Origin: Ophiostoma sp. CBS 140.51
Lineage: Eukaryota; Ascomycota; Sordariomycetes; Ophiostomatales; Ophiostomataceae
Direction of reading: 5' to 3'
Assembly: GCA_029298735.1 (NCBI GenBank)
Contig: JANSLP010000098.1
Span: 35,129 to 99,128, forward strand
Length of the DNA stretch: 64,000 nucleotides
Under the pieces are notes generated by a model. That model ran no database searches. It was given only the letters and a program-made list of their open reading frames with translations, and was not told the origin of the DNA. The position numbers and the translations under genes are program-made. The first letter of the stretch is position 1, and each line of letters starts with the position of its first letter. Of the stretch, positions 41,968 through 53,644 are shown piece after piece.

Positions 41968-43748
41968 ATGCCTTCACCAAAACCGGAGAAAGAGCTTGTC
42001 AAGTCTCGGCCGAATGCGACTCGTAAAGGTTGCTGGTATGTATACGCTGACCGCCTCATTTTCATCGATACCAGCTTTAACTAACTGTGCTTTAGGACAT
42101 GCCGACGACATCATCGTAAAGTGAGTTACCATAAAAAGCCATCCGTCGTTGACATCCGCTAACAATACAGTGCGACGAACACAAACCTTTTTGTCATCGT
42201 TGCGTCAATGAGTATGGCGTCGAGTGCGAAGGCTACGGCCGGCGACGCGTCGCCTTTCGCGTGGCCGGTCAGCCACAGACAACACAGACATCGCAGACAG
42301 CACAGATATCACAATCATTAACGACAATCCGCTCATCACGATCCCCTAGCCGGTCTCCCTCTGTCATCTCACTTCCTTCGCCACAACAACTCACAATCAC
42401 GCCCGCTACCCTGACCGCCTTTTCACCCGACGAACAACGACTCCTCCGCGTCTTCTGTGCCGACTTTGCACCACGAGCTGCCATCTCGTCACGACAAGAT
42501 GTCTTCTCACTCGATATTGCGCCCATGGCAATGGCCGTCGCAATGGCTGGATCCAGGATCGGTACACATAGCCATGTACTAGCAGCGGTATTGTCCTTAT
42601 CGGCCGCTCACGTCCACGTCGGCGGCTCCGACATCCGCCGCATGCACAGCGCCTTCTCCTATTACGACCGGGCAGTAAGGCTACTCCAGTCCGTGGCACC
42701 AACATCACAACAAGACCACCAGGCATACCTCGCAACCATATTCTTGTTGGCTTGGTTCGACATCCTCGTCTTTGATCCCGACAAATGGACCGTTCACCTC
42801 CGCATGGCGTGTGGCATAATCCAGCAACAAGACGCCGACGTACTATGGGCCACGGCGTCCGGTCGGAGGATAGTCCACGCCGTTGCACGATTGGACTGTT
42901 CCAATGCACTCTGTAATCGGGCACCTCCACTACTTTACCAGCGGGCGTACGATTTGCTAGAAGCAGCACCACATCATAGCACCAACAATCTCGACTTGGA
43001 TGTTTCTCTTGACCAGCACGTCGACGCCGAGTGCATGCGATTACATGGTATCCTTGGCACTGCTGCCCGACTATCATATCGGTGGACTCTGGGCCAAGGT
43101 GCAGATGATGTACGCATGGAAACGCTCGACGTACTAGTACGGCTACAACACTGGCACGATGAACTGCCAGTGGTATTACGATGGCCAGATAATGATGGCA
43201 AAGACGATCGGCATGTTCTTTCAGCGTGGCTATGTGGCAAGCCACCACTCTTCAAGAAGCTGTGGCTCCATTACTGGGCCATAACCGTTCATCTCTATCA
43301 TATTCTCGAACCAGTCGGCTCTGGACTATGGGATGCATCCGTCACTATAGCTCGCCGGTGCCTTGTCTTAGTTCGGGTCTGTGATGAAGATGATCACCTC
43401 AATCGAGGTGATATGAGCGTTCTCTTCATCTTGGCTGTGTCTGGAGTTCTTATCGAGGACCCCGACGATCGTGCCTGGATCCAGTCCTACTTACTACAAC
43501 ACGGCAGAGATACACTATGGTGTGGCTACGAAAGAGCCGCATGTCTGCATGCCTGGTGGAGCAGTGTTGGTGCTGGGAAGCGTCTGATATTATCACAACC
43601 AGACCGTGATGAAGAGAGTGACGATGACGCAGGTGTTGCCGTCAAGACCAAAACAATGATCAAAGTTCGCATTGTGTATGAAGATCTCGCCACAAGGCAG
43701 GTACAAGCCGACTTTCACGAGGTTATTTGTGACGAATTGGTCGCTTAA
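41968..43748 (+). CDS. Zn2Cys6 transcription factor
   Basis: Three exons, 41968-42035, 42096-42120 and 42171-43748, encode 556 residues; introns are 60 and 50 bases with CTAACT and GCTAACAA branch points. The zinc cluster is assembled from all three exons: Cys22 at the end of exon 1, the second cysteine and RRHHRK in the 25-base exon 2, and the remaining four cysteines at the start of exon 3 (KCDEHKPFCHRCVNEYGVEC), with spacing C-x2-C-x6-C-x6-C-x2-C-x7-C. The rest resembles the fungal regulator family with a C-terminal Fungal_trans_2-like domain (SPDEQRLLRVFCADFAP, HVLAAVLSLSAAHVH, YYDRAVRLLQ, ATIFLLAWFDILVFDP). It is a nuclear regulator with unknown targets. The ATG at 41968 starts a short basic leader before the cluster, as usual. 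Confidence 0.88.
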
Positions 43749-43957
43749 TGAAATATCATGATATATATGTAGTAAAATATACTAAAAATATTGTACAATA
43801 TTTTGTGAAAAATGTATTCTTTTTTACTTATTAAATTTAGATTTCAAATTGAACATCTTACAATAAGTGTTATAAATGAAAACACTGAAATCAATACTAT
43901 GATTAACTATGTGCCCATATACTTATTCCGACAATCTGTCTCATAAATGCATGATCC

Positions 43958-45861
43958 CTACAGCTCAGCCTCATCAAAGACGCGAATAAACTCGTGGTAG
44001 AAGAGAATGGCCTCCAAGTGGGCATCCAAGGCAATACGCTCGTTGACATCGTGCACACCTCCCCAGCCCTCATCGTGCCAGGCACGCAGAGGACCAAAGC
44101 GGTAGATCTGCGAACTCAAGTCCCAAAAGTACTTGGTATCAGTGTTGCCGCCAGCATAGGCAGGTGTCACAAGAACATCGTTTCCAGCGCCCGGCTCATC
44201 AAAGACATGCTTGATGACACCCGAGAAATAGGTCCAACTGGACGATGAAGTGGTGGAAACAGGCGAAGGCTCAAGCTGCGTGCGGCGCCAAGAAAGACGC
44301 AGAGAGTTCTCAGGGAGAAAGTCGTCCTCCTCGTCCTGCACGCCGTGATAGAAAGTCAGACCCAGCTCCTTGGCCAGCGGCTCGAGAGTGGCAATAAGCT
44401 TAGACTGCACAGACGCGAGATCCTCCAGACTGGAAACACGGTAGTTGACGAGTGCATTGGCGTAGGCAGGAAGAGCATTTGCCTTGTTTCCAGCATGGAA
44501 AATCGTGACGGCCTGCGTGGTATGTAGCAGACTGGAAGCAGTTGGGCTATCGGCAAGAAGAGAGACAACACGGTCAAGATCAACGTTGGACTCTCTCAGA
44601 GCAGAACGCAGCGCGGGAGGCATGTCGACTGTGGCATTGTCTTCGGCAGCACACTGCAGCAGAGTGTACAGCGGGTTCTCGGTAGACAACTGCAGAGGGA
44701 AGTTGGTCGCTGCCTCCGCCTCCAGACGGGACACAGCCAGAGCCAGCAGGCCAATGGACGAGTGCTTGGGAGGAATGCTGCTGTGGCCGCCCTTTATGTG
44801 CACGTCCAAAAGAACGTCTAGATAGCCCTTCTCGCTCGACTGCGGTGTAGCTAAAGCACGGCCAAACTGCTTGTTGATACCGATGCCGCCCTCGTCGAGA
44901 ATAATGGCAAAAGTGTCACCGTCCTTGCCATCACTGCTTACACCGTAGGTCTCACGCAAGTGGTCCGCGACCTTGGCAGCACCATACTTGAACTTGCCGG
45001 ACTCCTCATCATAGCCAAAGGCAAGAATGAACGTGCGCTCAGGAACAAAGTCCTGTGTGAGAAGGGCAGTGACGGCTGACAGAATACCCAAGACATTGTT
45101 CTTGCAGTCATGGCTACCACGACCGTAGATATATGTGCCGTCGAAATGTCCACTGAAAGGTGGGAAGCGCCACTCGGCCAGCGTGTCGTCGGCCACAGGA
45201 ACGGTCTGCATCCGTTAGCCTATATTCGTTCTCATATTCAACGGCATATCTGTACTCACATCCAAGTGTGACATGAGAAGCACCGGCTTCAGTGTCTCGT
45301 TCTTGCCGCGCCATGTATACACCAAGTTGTGCTCGTTGATGACGTCGAGCTGCAACGACTTGTGACTATCACGAGTTAGAAAAAGACACGAAACAAAGTA
45401 TATAGGGACAAAACTTACAGCAGAGGAAACGTCTGCGCGAAATATTTCTGCAGGTCGTAGAAGGTATCCCAACGCGGGTCCTCGCCCAGACGGCCCATAT
45501 CCTCGAAATCTTGCGTCGGAATCTGGACGGCGCCGGCCAATCGGCTAACGCTGAGATTGCGGAACTCGGCCGACTTGAACAAACTGTCGACGTTGTGCGC
45601 TGTGATGTCCGGACGCGTGGTGGGTGCAATCACCTCCTGAGCGGGGCACCGCGGAGGTTGCGGGGAAGACGCGTCAGAGGCTGAGCCGGCCTGAAACGGA
45701 GAAACACTGGTGGCAAGTTCATATCCACGATAGCACGTGTTGAGGAGCATCATCGCCGCGGCGGCCGCAAGGAACCTCCGACGCCATGGCTGTTTGCCCT
45801 TTGATGGCGCGCCGGCCGTCGCGTGCGGAAGTAGAGCAGCGTGCGACTGCTTGGAGTCCAT
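43958..45861 (-). CDS. CPS1: M20 carboxypeptidase S-like vacuolar peptidase
   Basis: Three exons on the minus strand, 45861-45419, 45365-45260 and 45205-43958, encode 598 residues. Introns of 53 and 54 bases restore FPLLHKSLQLDVIN and MSHLDTVPV. A hydrophobic segment after an Arg cluster (about 29-48, WRRRFLAAAAAMMLLNTCY) is a signal anchor, as in yeast Cps1. The dizinc site is complete: His181 (SHLD), bridging Asp216 (GRGSHDCK), catalytic Glu250 and ligand Glu251 (GYDEESG), later Asp (ILDEGG) and a C-terminal His. The dimerisation domain follows (HIKGGHSSIPPKHSSIG). It releases C-terminal residues from peptides in the vacuole, feeding amino-acid recycling. It is divergent from an Atg22-like vacuolar amino-acid exporter, which fits that role. 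Confidence 0.88.
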
Positions 45862-46610
45862 GATGGCAATAGCGCGTAAAGAAAAGGTGAGAAAAGTGAT
45901 ATGGACAAAGCTGGAATTGGAAATCAATCTCGGTTGAACAATTCCCTAGAAATCTTTGAATTCGCCCCTTTCTCTGGCTGACTATTGCGAGTGCTCGGAA
46001 CAATTGCTGGGGAAAAGGTATTAATGGGTCCGGTATCCGGCATTTAACTGGCAATTAACCTGTCGAGCCTGTCTCACTTAACTCACTAAATTTTGGCTCC
46101 GTCGTGCCTGCCATTTTCGATGTCGCCATTGTCACCATACCGCCTCTCGGTGCTCTCCGCCCCGCCCATAGGCCCGCCACAGGCCGCCAAAGGCGCGCTT
46201 GTCTGGCAGGGCCCCTGAAGTGGGGCGGGCCGGCCGCTAGTTTCGACCTCTTCCCAAACAGGCAATTTTCAGGCCTTGGTTTCTTCATCGCTGGAACCTC
46301 ATATCTTGGGATATTTTTTGCATCCTCTTTCTTCCTCTTTTTACTTTTTTCTTACTCTTTTCTATCTTTTCCGTGCTGTCTGGACTCGTCGCGATACGTC
46401 CTATGAACAATTGCGCAATTTATTGGAACAAGCACGATGATCGCCAAGTTCTGGATGCATGGTTGAAAGCATCTTGTTATCTCTGGATATAAGAAGCCCA
46501 CGTTTTCTCTTGCCGATCTCATTGACAGTTTCTTCTCTTCTTTAGTATCTTCCTCGGACATATGAGACATTACCAGTTTCATTGTGCAGCCGGTCTCGTG
46601 AAAATCAATC
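45862..46610. promoter_or_regulatory. Divergent promoter of CPS-like and Atg22-like genes
   Basis: A 749-base region between divergent starts. It holds a GC-rich core (46140-46250) and a pyrimidine-rich stretch (46310-46370). One AGATAA-type GATA site on the minus strand lies at 46477-46482, compatible with nitrogen (AreA/NIT-2) control but single and unproven. Confidence 0.45.
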
Positions 46611-48274
46611 ATGTCTTCTGAGCCGGACGTTGCTGTTGTCGGCGACTCGGAAAAGAGTCCCCATATTGTGGAGACCGCCCTCACTCCGCCGTCGGCCGAA
46701 GCTCTGGCCCACGCGGCCGAGCTCGACAAGGAGCCGCCGACCGGCAAGTGGGAGCTCATCTCCTGGTACGGCTTCTACTTTGCCAACAACAGTGCCGGAA
46801 CCCTGAGTTACGCTCCGTTGAGTATGTCCTCCCTCACATCCCCTTGACCAGTGGTTCTTTCGCTAACAGCACAGTCTTCCAATCCATCTTGAACCAAGCC
46901 GGTCACAATGCCTACGACCCCACGCAGGACTGCAGTAACAGTGACGATCCTTGTGTTGTTCACTTTGGTGCGACGACCATGAACATTGACACAGTCGCTC
47001 TGACGTGCAACGGTCTCATCTTTGCTTTCAACGGTCTGCTCCTGCTTCTTCTCGGCCCCATGGGCGACTACGGTCGTTGGAAGCGCTGGATCTTGCTGGC
47101 CTGCACAATTATCTGCTGGGCCACGCAGTTTGCCTTCTTGGGTCTCAAGAACGGTGGCCAGTACAAGGGCGCCATTGCCATATACATTCTCACCACCGTT
47201 TCCTACAACCTGTGCCAGGCCTTCTGGCAGCCCTCGCTCCCCCTTCTGGCCCGCAATACGCGTGCTGCCCGTGAGACGCGCCAGGCTTTTCAGCGTGGTG
47301 AGTTGGAAGAGGACGAGTACGTGCGTCGCCAGGTTCTCCAGCGCAACAAGCTGAGCAACATTGCCTTCGCCTCCATGAGCATCGGCTACACCATTGTGCT
47401 GGTTATTGCCATTGGCGCTGCCTACGGTCTGCACGCCGACGACTCCACCGCCAACAACACTCGCGCTGCCGTCATTATTGTCGGTATTGCCACGGGATTC
47501 TGGGTTCTGCTCGGCTCGCCGTGGTTTGTCCTCGAGAAGAAGCGTGCGCAGAAGCTGCCGCCTGGCCAGACGTACTTTACTGTCGGTGCTAAAGCCTACT
47601 GGGAGCTGCTCCGCCATGCGCCGCGCCTCAGCCAGACCTGGTTGTACCTCATCGGCTACTTCTTTTTGGCTGATGGTTATGCAACAACCAACCAGCTTGT
47701 CGGTCTCTGCCAGAACAGCATCGTGTCATACAATACCATTGTCTCGACCAAGCTCTACATTGTTGACGGTATTGCGAATGCTGTCGGTATCGCCATCCTT
47801 TGGGTTGTCCAGCGCTACTGGCGCATCCCGACCAAGCCCATGCTGATGACCATCACCGGCTTCCTGCTGATCGTTCCCATCTGGGGCTGCATCGGTATCG
47901 GCACCAACAATTTCGGTTTCCACAAGGTGTGGGAGGTCTGGGCGTACAACGTGTACGACTGCGCTGCCATTGCTCCCTTCTATGCCTTCTCCGCCACCAT
48001 GCTCGCAGACATCATTCCTAAGGGCCGTGAGGTCACCTTCTTCTCGCTGTGGGCCCTATTCGGAAAGTCCACCGCTTGGGTTGGTCCCATCATTTCGGGT
48101 GTCATTATTGACCGCACTAGTAACACCTGGAAAGGCTTCCCCTTCTCGCTTGGTCTCAGTGTTGTTGGTATCATCCTCATTGCCCTTGTTGACGTACCCA
48201 AGGCCCGGGAGCAGTGCAATGCCTGGTACGAAAAGGACCCGACGCTGGCCAACGAGGATGATGTGGTTGCCTAA
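46611..48274 (+). CDS. ATG22: Atg22-like vacuolar amino-acid effluxer
   Basis: Two exons, 46611-46821 and 46875-48274, encode 536 residues. The 53-base intron (GTATGT, CGCTAACA, CACAG) is phase 1; splicing joins LSYAPL to IFQSILNQAGHNAYD, characteristic of fungal Atg22. About 60 N-terminal residues are polar. WELISWYGFYFANNSAGT begins segment 1, a luminal loop with paired cysteines (DCSNSDDPCVV) follows, then GPMGDYGRWKRW (motif A-like) and about ten further segments, including WQPSLPLLARN and YAFSATMLADIIPKGREVTFFSLWALFGKSTAWVGP. Atg22 proteins export amino acids from the vacuole after autophagic breakdown. Filamentous fungi have several paralogs, so the exact orthology is uncertain. Confidence 0.88.
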
Positions 48275-48410
48275 ACGGGTCTGAGGCCTGTCTTAACACA
48301 ATGGGTTTCCCATCATTGAGGAAAATAATAGTTTAAAGATAGTTGTCAAAAGTAATAATTATTCGTCAAATCAGAGTTCTCGTCAAGTAAATCTGTGGAC
48401 TCTAGCCATC

Positions 48411-50198
48411 CTACTCGGCAGGTATTTGTGCCAGCTGGTCGTCGATTCTAACAAGATCCTCTTCCGTCAATCCAGCATGGTGTATGATCATATCCAAACT
48501 GTACTTCCGTGCCTTTTCAATCCGGGCACCATCTTGTTCCAACATCTTTGGCATGGCTTTCTCGAGAATGGCACGGGCGGCAGGATGGTCGAGAAGTTCA
48601 CCAACAGTACATCCTGATGTTGAGAGTTTCTTTGAACGCTGTGCTGAAGAAATTATTGTCGCCAACTCCGGTGAACCGAGCTCCTTGCCGGTTGTCAGGA
48701 CTACCCCAAATAGGGGCGGCCGTTGTGTAGCAAACGAGTTGACATTGACACTGCGGTCAAGCTGGGCGAAAATGTGCTCGTCGATAGCAAAGAAGCGCAC
48801 AGACAGAGTGTCGCGGAAGGCGGTCTCGGTGAACTGAAGAACCATCTGGAGCGTGTCAGACTTGACCCATGCTGCAGTAGCAACGACGCGAAGGGAAGCT
48901 GGCTCATAACCATGGTGAAGCTTGGCACCAGACAGTGTAGTGATGCCCTCGACGTGGGTACCCACGAGGCCGACATTTAGTGTGTGATGTCCACGGGCAT
49001 CTTGCATGTGAAATGCCAAAGACTGTTCATTGTTGGAAATATCGAGGGCAAACGAGAAGACACCGTCGTCGTTGGGTGTGACGCAAGTGAAGCGTTCTTT
49101 GGATATCTGAGCAAGGAAATCAGATGTTGGTTGTTCGTCGGCCGCAGTAATGGTCATCGTAGGAAGACGGACGTGATCCAATCCAGATGTAAGAGACTCT
49201 ATTGATGCGATGTTCTCCGTGACGTCGAGTGGCTTGGATGAGGTGCCGAAGGCTTTGGGAAAGTGCCGCCAGACAGCCCGTTGGAGAGGCTCAGCGTCGC
49301 CCATTCCGGCCGCCGTTATCGCCAGCACCGCATCGTGTTGAGGGAAGACAAAGCAAAGTTGCCCAAACATGCCACTCGCGTAGTAGCCCTGTTTCTCAGT
49401 ATCTGTCCACCAGTGGTATCCGTAAAGGTTGCCCCGCTGGGCAGTCGTGCATGCTACCGCCCATGATTCGGGCAGAATCTGTTTGCCTTCCCACTTTCCC
49501 TTCTGCAGGTGCAGAATGCCCAGCTTCAGGAAGTCTGACGGCAAACAGCTGATACCATTTCCACCGGGGCAGATGCCATCTGGACCAACGTCCCATGCCA
49601 GCAACTTGATGCCAAGTGGGCGGCAAAATCGTGGTTCCAGAAATTCACGAACTGTTGAACCCGTCGTTTGTGAAATGATCGCCGAAAGCATAAAGCTCGT
49701 TGCGCTCGTGTAGACAAACTTTGTGCCAGGTTTGTGGACCAACAGTAGCCGGAAGAACTCGGTAACCCAGCTTGTCTTGATGCCGCGCCACTCGCCGCCT
49801 GAGACTCCGTGAGCATGTCCACTGGTCTGTGTCAAGAGGTCTTCCACAGTCAAGGCAGTGAGGTTCTCTGAAATGGCTTGGCCGTCGGAGGCAGCCTTGG
49901 CTTCCTCTGGGAAAATATCGACAACCTTAGTGTTCACAGAAAAGTACCCCTCTTCGATAGCCAGACCGACGGCGACAGCTAGAAAGCTCTTGGTGGCGGA
50001 GTGCATCATGTGCGGCCGGTCTGCACGGTACGGCCACCATGAGCCCTCGGCGATGACAGATCCAGCGTGGTAGAGCATGAATGTGTGAACCTCAATATTG
50101 TTTTCTAAGAGATCATCAAGAAATTGAGCAATTGATGCAGAGCTGACACCGACGCTCTCTGGCGTGGCGCGGGTGAGGCCGTCGCGGTGTGTCGCCAT
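48411..50198 (-). CDS. Serine beta-lactamase-fold hydrolase (class C/PBP-like)
   Basis: Intronless 595-residue protein. Residues 10-330 form the serine beta-lactamase domain (PF00144): nucleophile motif Ser67-Ala-Thr-Lys70 (HSATKSF), the Tyr163-x-Ser165 motif (FVYTSAT), the core strand MLYHAGSVIAEG and the LTVEDLLTQTSGHAHG segment. The third motif may be in the YYASGMFGQLCFVFPQHDAVLAITA stretch, which replaces the usual KTG/HxG. Residues about 350-540 are a beta-rich accessory region, like the C-terminal domains of fungal LACTB/esterase relatives. There is no signal peptide, so it is probably cytosolic. Such fungal enzymes are usually esterases, transesterases or amidases, not true lactamases. 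The gene is convergent with the Atg22-like gene (136-base gap). Confidence 0.9.
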   Translation of the reverse strand: MATHRDGLTRATPESVGVSSASIAQFLDDLLENNIEVHTFMLYHAGSVIAEGSWWPYRADRPHMMHSATKSFLAVAVGLAIEEGYFSVNTKVVDIFPEEAKAASDGQAISENLTALTVEDLLTQTSGHAHGVSGGEWRGIKTSWVTEFFRLLLVHKPGTKFVYTSATSFMLSAIISQTTGSTVREFLEPRFCRPLGIKLLAWDVGPDGICPGGNGISCLPSDFLKLGILHLQKGKWEGKQILPESWAVACTTAQRGNLYGYHWWTDTEKQGYYASGMFGQLCFVFPQHDAVLAITAAGMGDAEPLQRAVWRHFPKAFGTSSKPLDVTENIASIESLTSGLDHVRLPTMTITAADEQPTSDFLAQISKERFTCVTPNDDGVFSFALDISNNEQSLAFHMQDARGHHTLNVGLVGTHVEGITTLSGAKLHHGYEPASLRVVATAAWVKSDTLQMVLQFTETAFRDTLSVRFFAIDEHIFAQLDRSVNVNSFATQRPPLFGVVLTTGKELGSPELATIISSAQRSKKLSTSGCTVGELLDHPAARAILEKAMPKMLEQDGARIEKARKYSLDMIIHHAGLTEEDLVRIDDQLAQIPAE

Positions 50199-51230
50199 TG
50201 TGTAGGAGTTGGGAAAATTGAGTTGGAAGTGGCAAAGGCAGATGGTGCTTTGTGTTCACTGGCTTCTTAACAGGTCACGAGAATTGTGCTTTTTGTGTCG
50301 AAATATGTATGGCTTTGGTTTCAATACTTCGTTTATCAAAAATATTGAAGTTGTTCGTAAAGACGAACGAGCTGTCGTTGGGGAAAAGATACCGGCGTTG
50401 ATGTCAGTTCAATCCTTTGGCGAAATTCGCTTCACTGTTCGAGTCGCAAAAGAGCGTAAGCGGCCGCCATGTGAGCCCCGAAAGTCCGGGGGAAACAGCA
50501 CTACAACGGCCGCTAGGCGATATTGGGAAATCTGCTAGGGCAGTCATCGTCGGATTGATGAATCGATGAACATTCATTACTCTTTGCTCTAAAGGAACAT
50601 TGTGAAGAGCCTGAGCGTGGCGAATGAGAATAACTGTCGGCGGCATGTTGACGTTGTGTAAGGAGTAAGGATGTTGTGGATGTGTGACTGTTTACGTCAA
50701 TTGGCGATAATGCGGGGGAAAACGACGTATTTAAACGTCCAAGAAAAAGGCCTTCGGCTGTGAGGCTGGTGACTACAGGTTGAATGCAAGGTCAAAGAGG
50801 TCAAGATAAACACTATTTTTGTGACTGAATGTAACCGACTCTTCTCTGACTAGTCCTCGGCAGTCTATCTTTGCTCTTGCCTTCTTTGCCGCCAAGAACC
50901 AGAGTTTGAAGGCCGTCTCGGGGCATGGCAAGCGCGATCGGAACGCTGTCGGGGCTGTTTAGCGAGTTGCCGAGTCTTCTTTCACTGCCGTCACGAAGTG
51001 GTGCGGAAAGACAGCGCCCACAATTCTTTTAGTGGAACCTGGGGCCAGGCCTGGCCCACTGAAATACTGGGAGACTGAGACAGACACGTCCAGCGCCAGC
51101 GCGGCTGACAAGCTAACGTCAAACTTGGAGCTTGCCTTTCGCGAATTTTGAAGTTCAACAATTTGGCACCTTTGCGACGTCAACGTCAACAACCTCTCAA
51201 TTGCGCCCATCCACGCACGCCAACGCCAAG
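50199..51230. other. Intergenic region with a gene remnant
   Basis: Contains the promoter of the beta-lactamase-fold gene, the histidine-phosphatase remnant at 50520-50646 and the promoter of the CTNNBL1-like gene. No other coding sequence is recognised. Confidence 0.4.
50520..50646 (-). pseudogene. Truncated histidine-phosphatase gene start
   Basis: From an ATG in a good context (CAACATGCC) the minus strand encodes MPPTVILIRHAQALHNV, the N-terminal phosphohistidine motif (RHxxxxHN) of the histidine phosphatase/phosphoglycerate-mutase family. NPTMTALA follows, matching the DPxLTxLG element about 25 residues later. After about 42 residues homology stops, and the remaining about 200 residues of the domain are absent before the beta-lactamase-fold gene begins 320 bases on. 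I read it as a 5' remnant left by a deletion. A very short real protein is unlikely because no catalytic second half remains. Confidence 0.55.
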
Positions 51231-53386
51231 ATGACGAGCATCGACGAGCTCTTCAAGGTGAATTCACATCCGCCACAGCTACAGCGTGTCAGCCTCTACT
51301 AACATCTTTTAGAAATCGGGCGTTCCCAGCAAACGCAAGTTTGAACCCGTTCGCGATCCGAGTATGCCAACGCCTCTCTTCTGATCTACCCAGCCACTCT
51401 CTTCTTGTTAGCTAATCCAGTGCTATCTTAGATGAAATCTACAAATCGGTTAAGCTCACACCCAACGGCGGCAACGGTAACACCTCGCGGCACGCACGCG
51501 TCGACGACGCATATGACGACGATATCGAGGCCGGACCTTCACTACCACCCGATGAGGAAGAGGAGGGCGACTACGGCCCGGCAGCACCACCGGAGTATGA
51601 TGATGGCGATGACGAGGAAGGGCGGTTCTTCGGAGGCGGCATTACAAAAGCCGAGGCCAGCATACTAGACTATGTCGAAGGGCAGGACGGGCCGCAAGCA
51701 CAAGGAGGAAAGAAACAGAGCGAGACAGCGGGCGATGGCGACGACCCGGCATTTGACGTCGCGTGGCTGCGCAAGACAGCCCTTGCTTTCGAAAAGCGCA
51801 TCAATCGCAATGCCGAACTGCGTGCGCGCTACGAGTCCGAACCGACGCGGTTTATTGCCAGCGAGGCCGACCTCGACGCCGACATCAAGGCGCTCTCGAT
51901 TTTGGGCGAGCACCCCGACCTCTACCCCGAGTTTGCCCGCCTGGGCAGCGTCGCCAGTCTGGTCAGTCTGCTGGCACACGACAACACGGACATTGCCATT
52001 TCGGCCATTGAAATTCTGGGCGAACTGACGGACGAAGACGTGGACGCGACGGACGAGCAGTGGACGGCGCTGGTGGACGCGTTGCTAGATGCGGACCTGG
52101 TCGGTTTACTAGTGTCCAACCTGGCCCGCCTCAACGAAGACCCAGCCGTGGACACGGACGGCGTGGACCGCAACGGCGTGTACTATGCGCTGGGGATTGT
52201 CGAGAACCTGTGCTCGCTACGGGCGACGCGGGCCAAGGACGCGCTGGGCAGCCATGCACCACTCCTGCAGTGGTTACTCCAGAGAATACAGCGCAAAGAG
52301 TCGGGCAACGACGGCGGCGATCCGGTGAGCCAGAACAAGCAGTACGCGGCTGAGATTTTGGTGACGCTGTCGTACCAGTCGCCGGCCAACTGCCAGCGGC
52401 TGGTGGACTTGGATGCAGTCGATATTCTGCTGCAGCTCGTGGCCGCGTACCGTCGGCGCGACCCCGAGCGCGGCAATGAGGAGGAGTACATGGCGGACCT
52501 GTTTGAAGCCCTAACCTACCTCGTGGGGGAGGGGGCTGTTGACAGCGGGGAGGACTCAAAGTCCAAGTCGAAGGGCAAGTCTGACGAGCCATTCACACAC
52601 AAGGGCAAGGCCAAGTTTATCGAGGCCGAGGGCGTCGAGCTGTGCCTGCTGATGCTCAAAGAGGGCCACAAGAGCCGCGAGCCTGCACTCAAGCTGCTAG
52701 ATCATGCTACGAGTGGCATGTACGCCGGCGATGTGTGCCGCAAGCTGGTCGAGGCTGGTGGATTGAAACCTACGTTCACCCTCTTTATGAAGGGTGAAGA
52801 GGACAACAAGCACAAGAAGAGCAAAAAGAACAAGTCAAAGGGCGCCGAGTCCTCTCGTCTACATGCCGGCCAGATGGCCGAGCATCTGCTGGCCATCTTC
52901 TTGACCATGCTGCGTCTGCTGCCTGCCGACTCGCCCGAACGCATCCGTCTGCTGGCAAAGTTTGTCGAAAAGGACTACGAGAAAGTCGACCAGCTGATGG
53001 CCCTGCGGACAGCATACGCCCTAAGAGTAGACGCCGTGGACCGCGCTCTGGTCGATCCGGGTCGTGAACCGACGTACACTGTCGACGACGAAGCGACCGA
53101 TGAGGAGCGCAAAGAGCTGGCCGATGCCGAGCGGTTGTCTCTGCGACTAGAGGCGGGTCTCTTCACACTGCAGACGCTGGACATTATCCTGGCGTGGCTG
53201 ATTGCCGAGGACGATGGCGCGCAAAAGAAGATTCGCTCTTGTTTGGCAGCAGAGGCCAAGGACGGCAAGGACGCGTTTGGCGTGCTCCGGACATCTCTCC
53301 AGGAACGGCGGGACGAGCTGGATCTACGGACACCTGAGGGCAAAGAGTCGCAAGAGATGCTGACAGCCCTGTTGGAGTTTTTGTAA
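51231..53386 (+). CDS. CTNNBL1: Beta-catenin-like protein 1 (CTNNBL1), spliceosome-associated
   Basis: Three exons, 51231-51257, 51313-51361 and 51432-53386, encode 676 residues; introns are 55 and 70 bases. The 27-base first exon encodes MTSIDELFK. Splicing gives KSGVPSKRKFEPVRDPNEIYKSVK, as in fungal CTNNBL1. An acidic N-terminal region (about 45-90) is followed by armadillo-type helical repeats: FDVAWLRKTALAFEKRINRNAELRARY, FIASEADLDADIKALSILGEHPDLYPEF, LVSLLAHDNTDIAISAIEILGELTDED, VYYALGIVENLCSL and EALTYLVGEG. A Lys-rich insertion occurs near KHKKSKKNKSKG. CTNNBL1 binds CDC5 and components of the Prp19 complex in the nucleus and supports pre-mRNA splicing. The gene is convergent with VMA10 (258-base gap). 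Confidence 0.92.
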
Positions 53387-53644
53387 AGATGGCGAGCATA
53401 GATGATATCACATGCAATGTAGGATACAACATTGGAAAGATAACAGATTTAATGAAGATTATGCAAATGGAAGCCTACAGCCAAGTCTAGTAGCTGTGAA
53501 AGTCGTCCTCGACGTCTGTCCTCCCACGTGTTGGAACAAAAACAGATGTATGCAAAATGAAAGCAATGAACATGAACAAAGAAGCACAGGAGTCCCGTCA
53601 CCTCTCTCGGCAAAACGCCCCTATCGGAGCTCTCAGGGCGTCGT

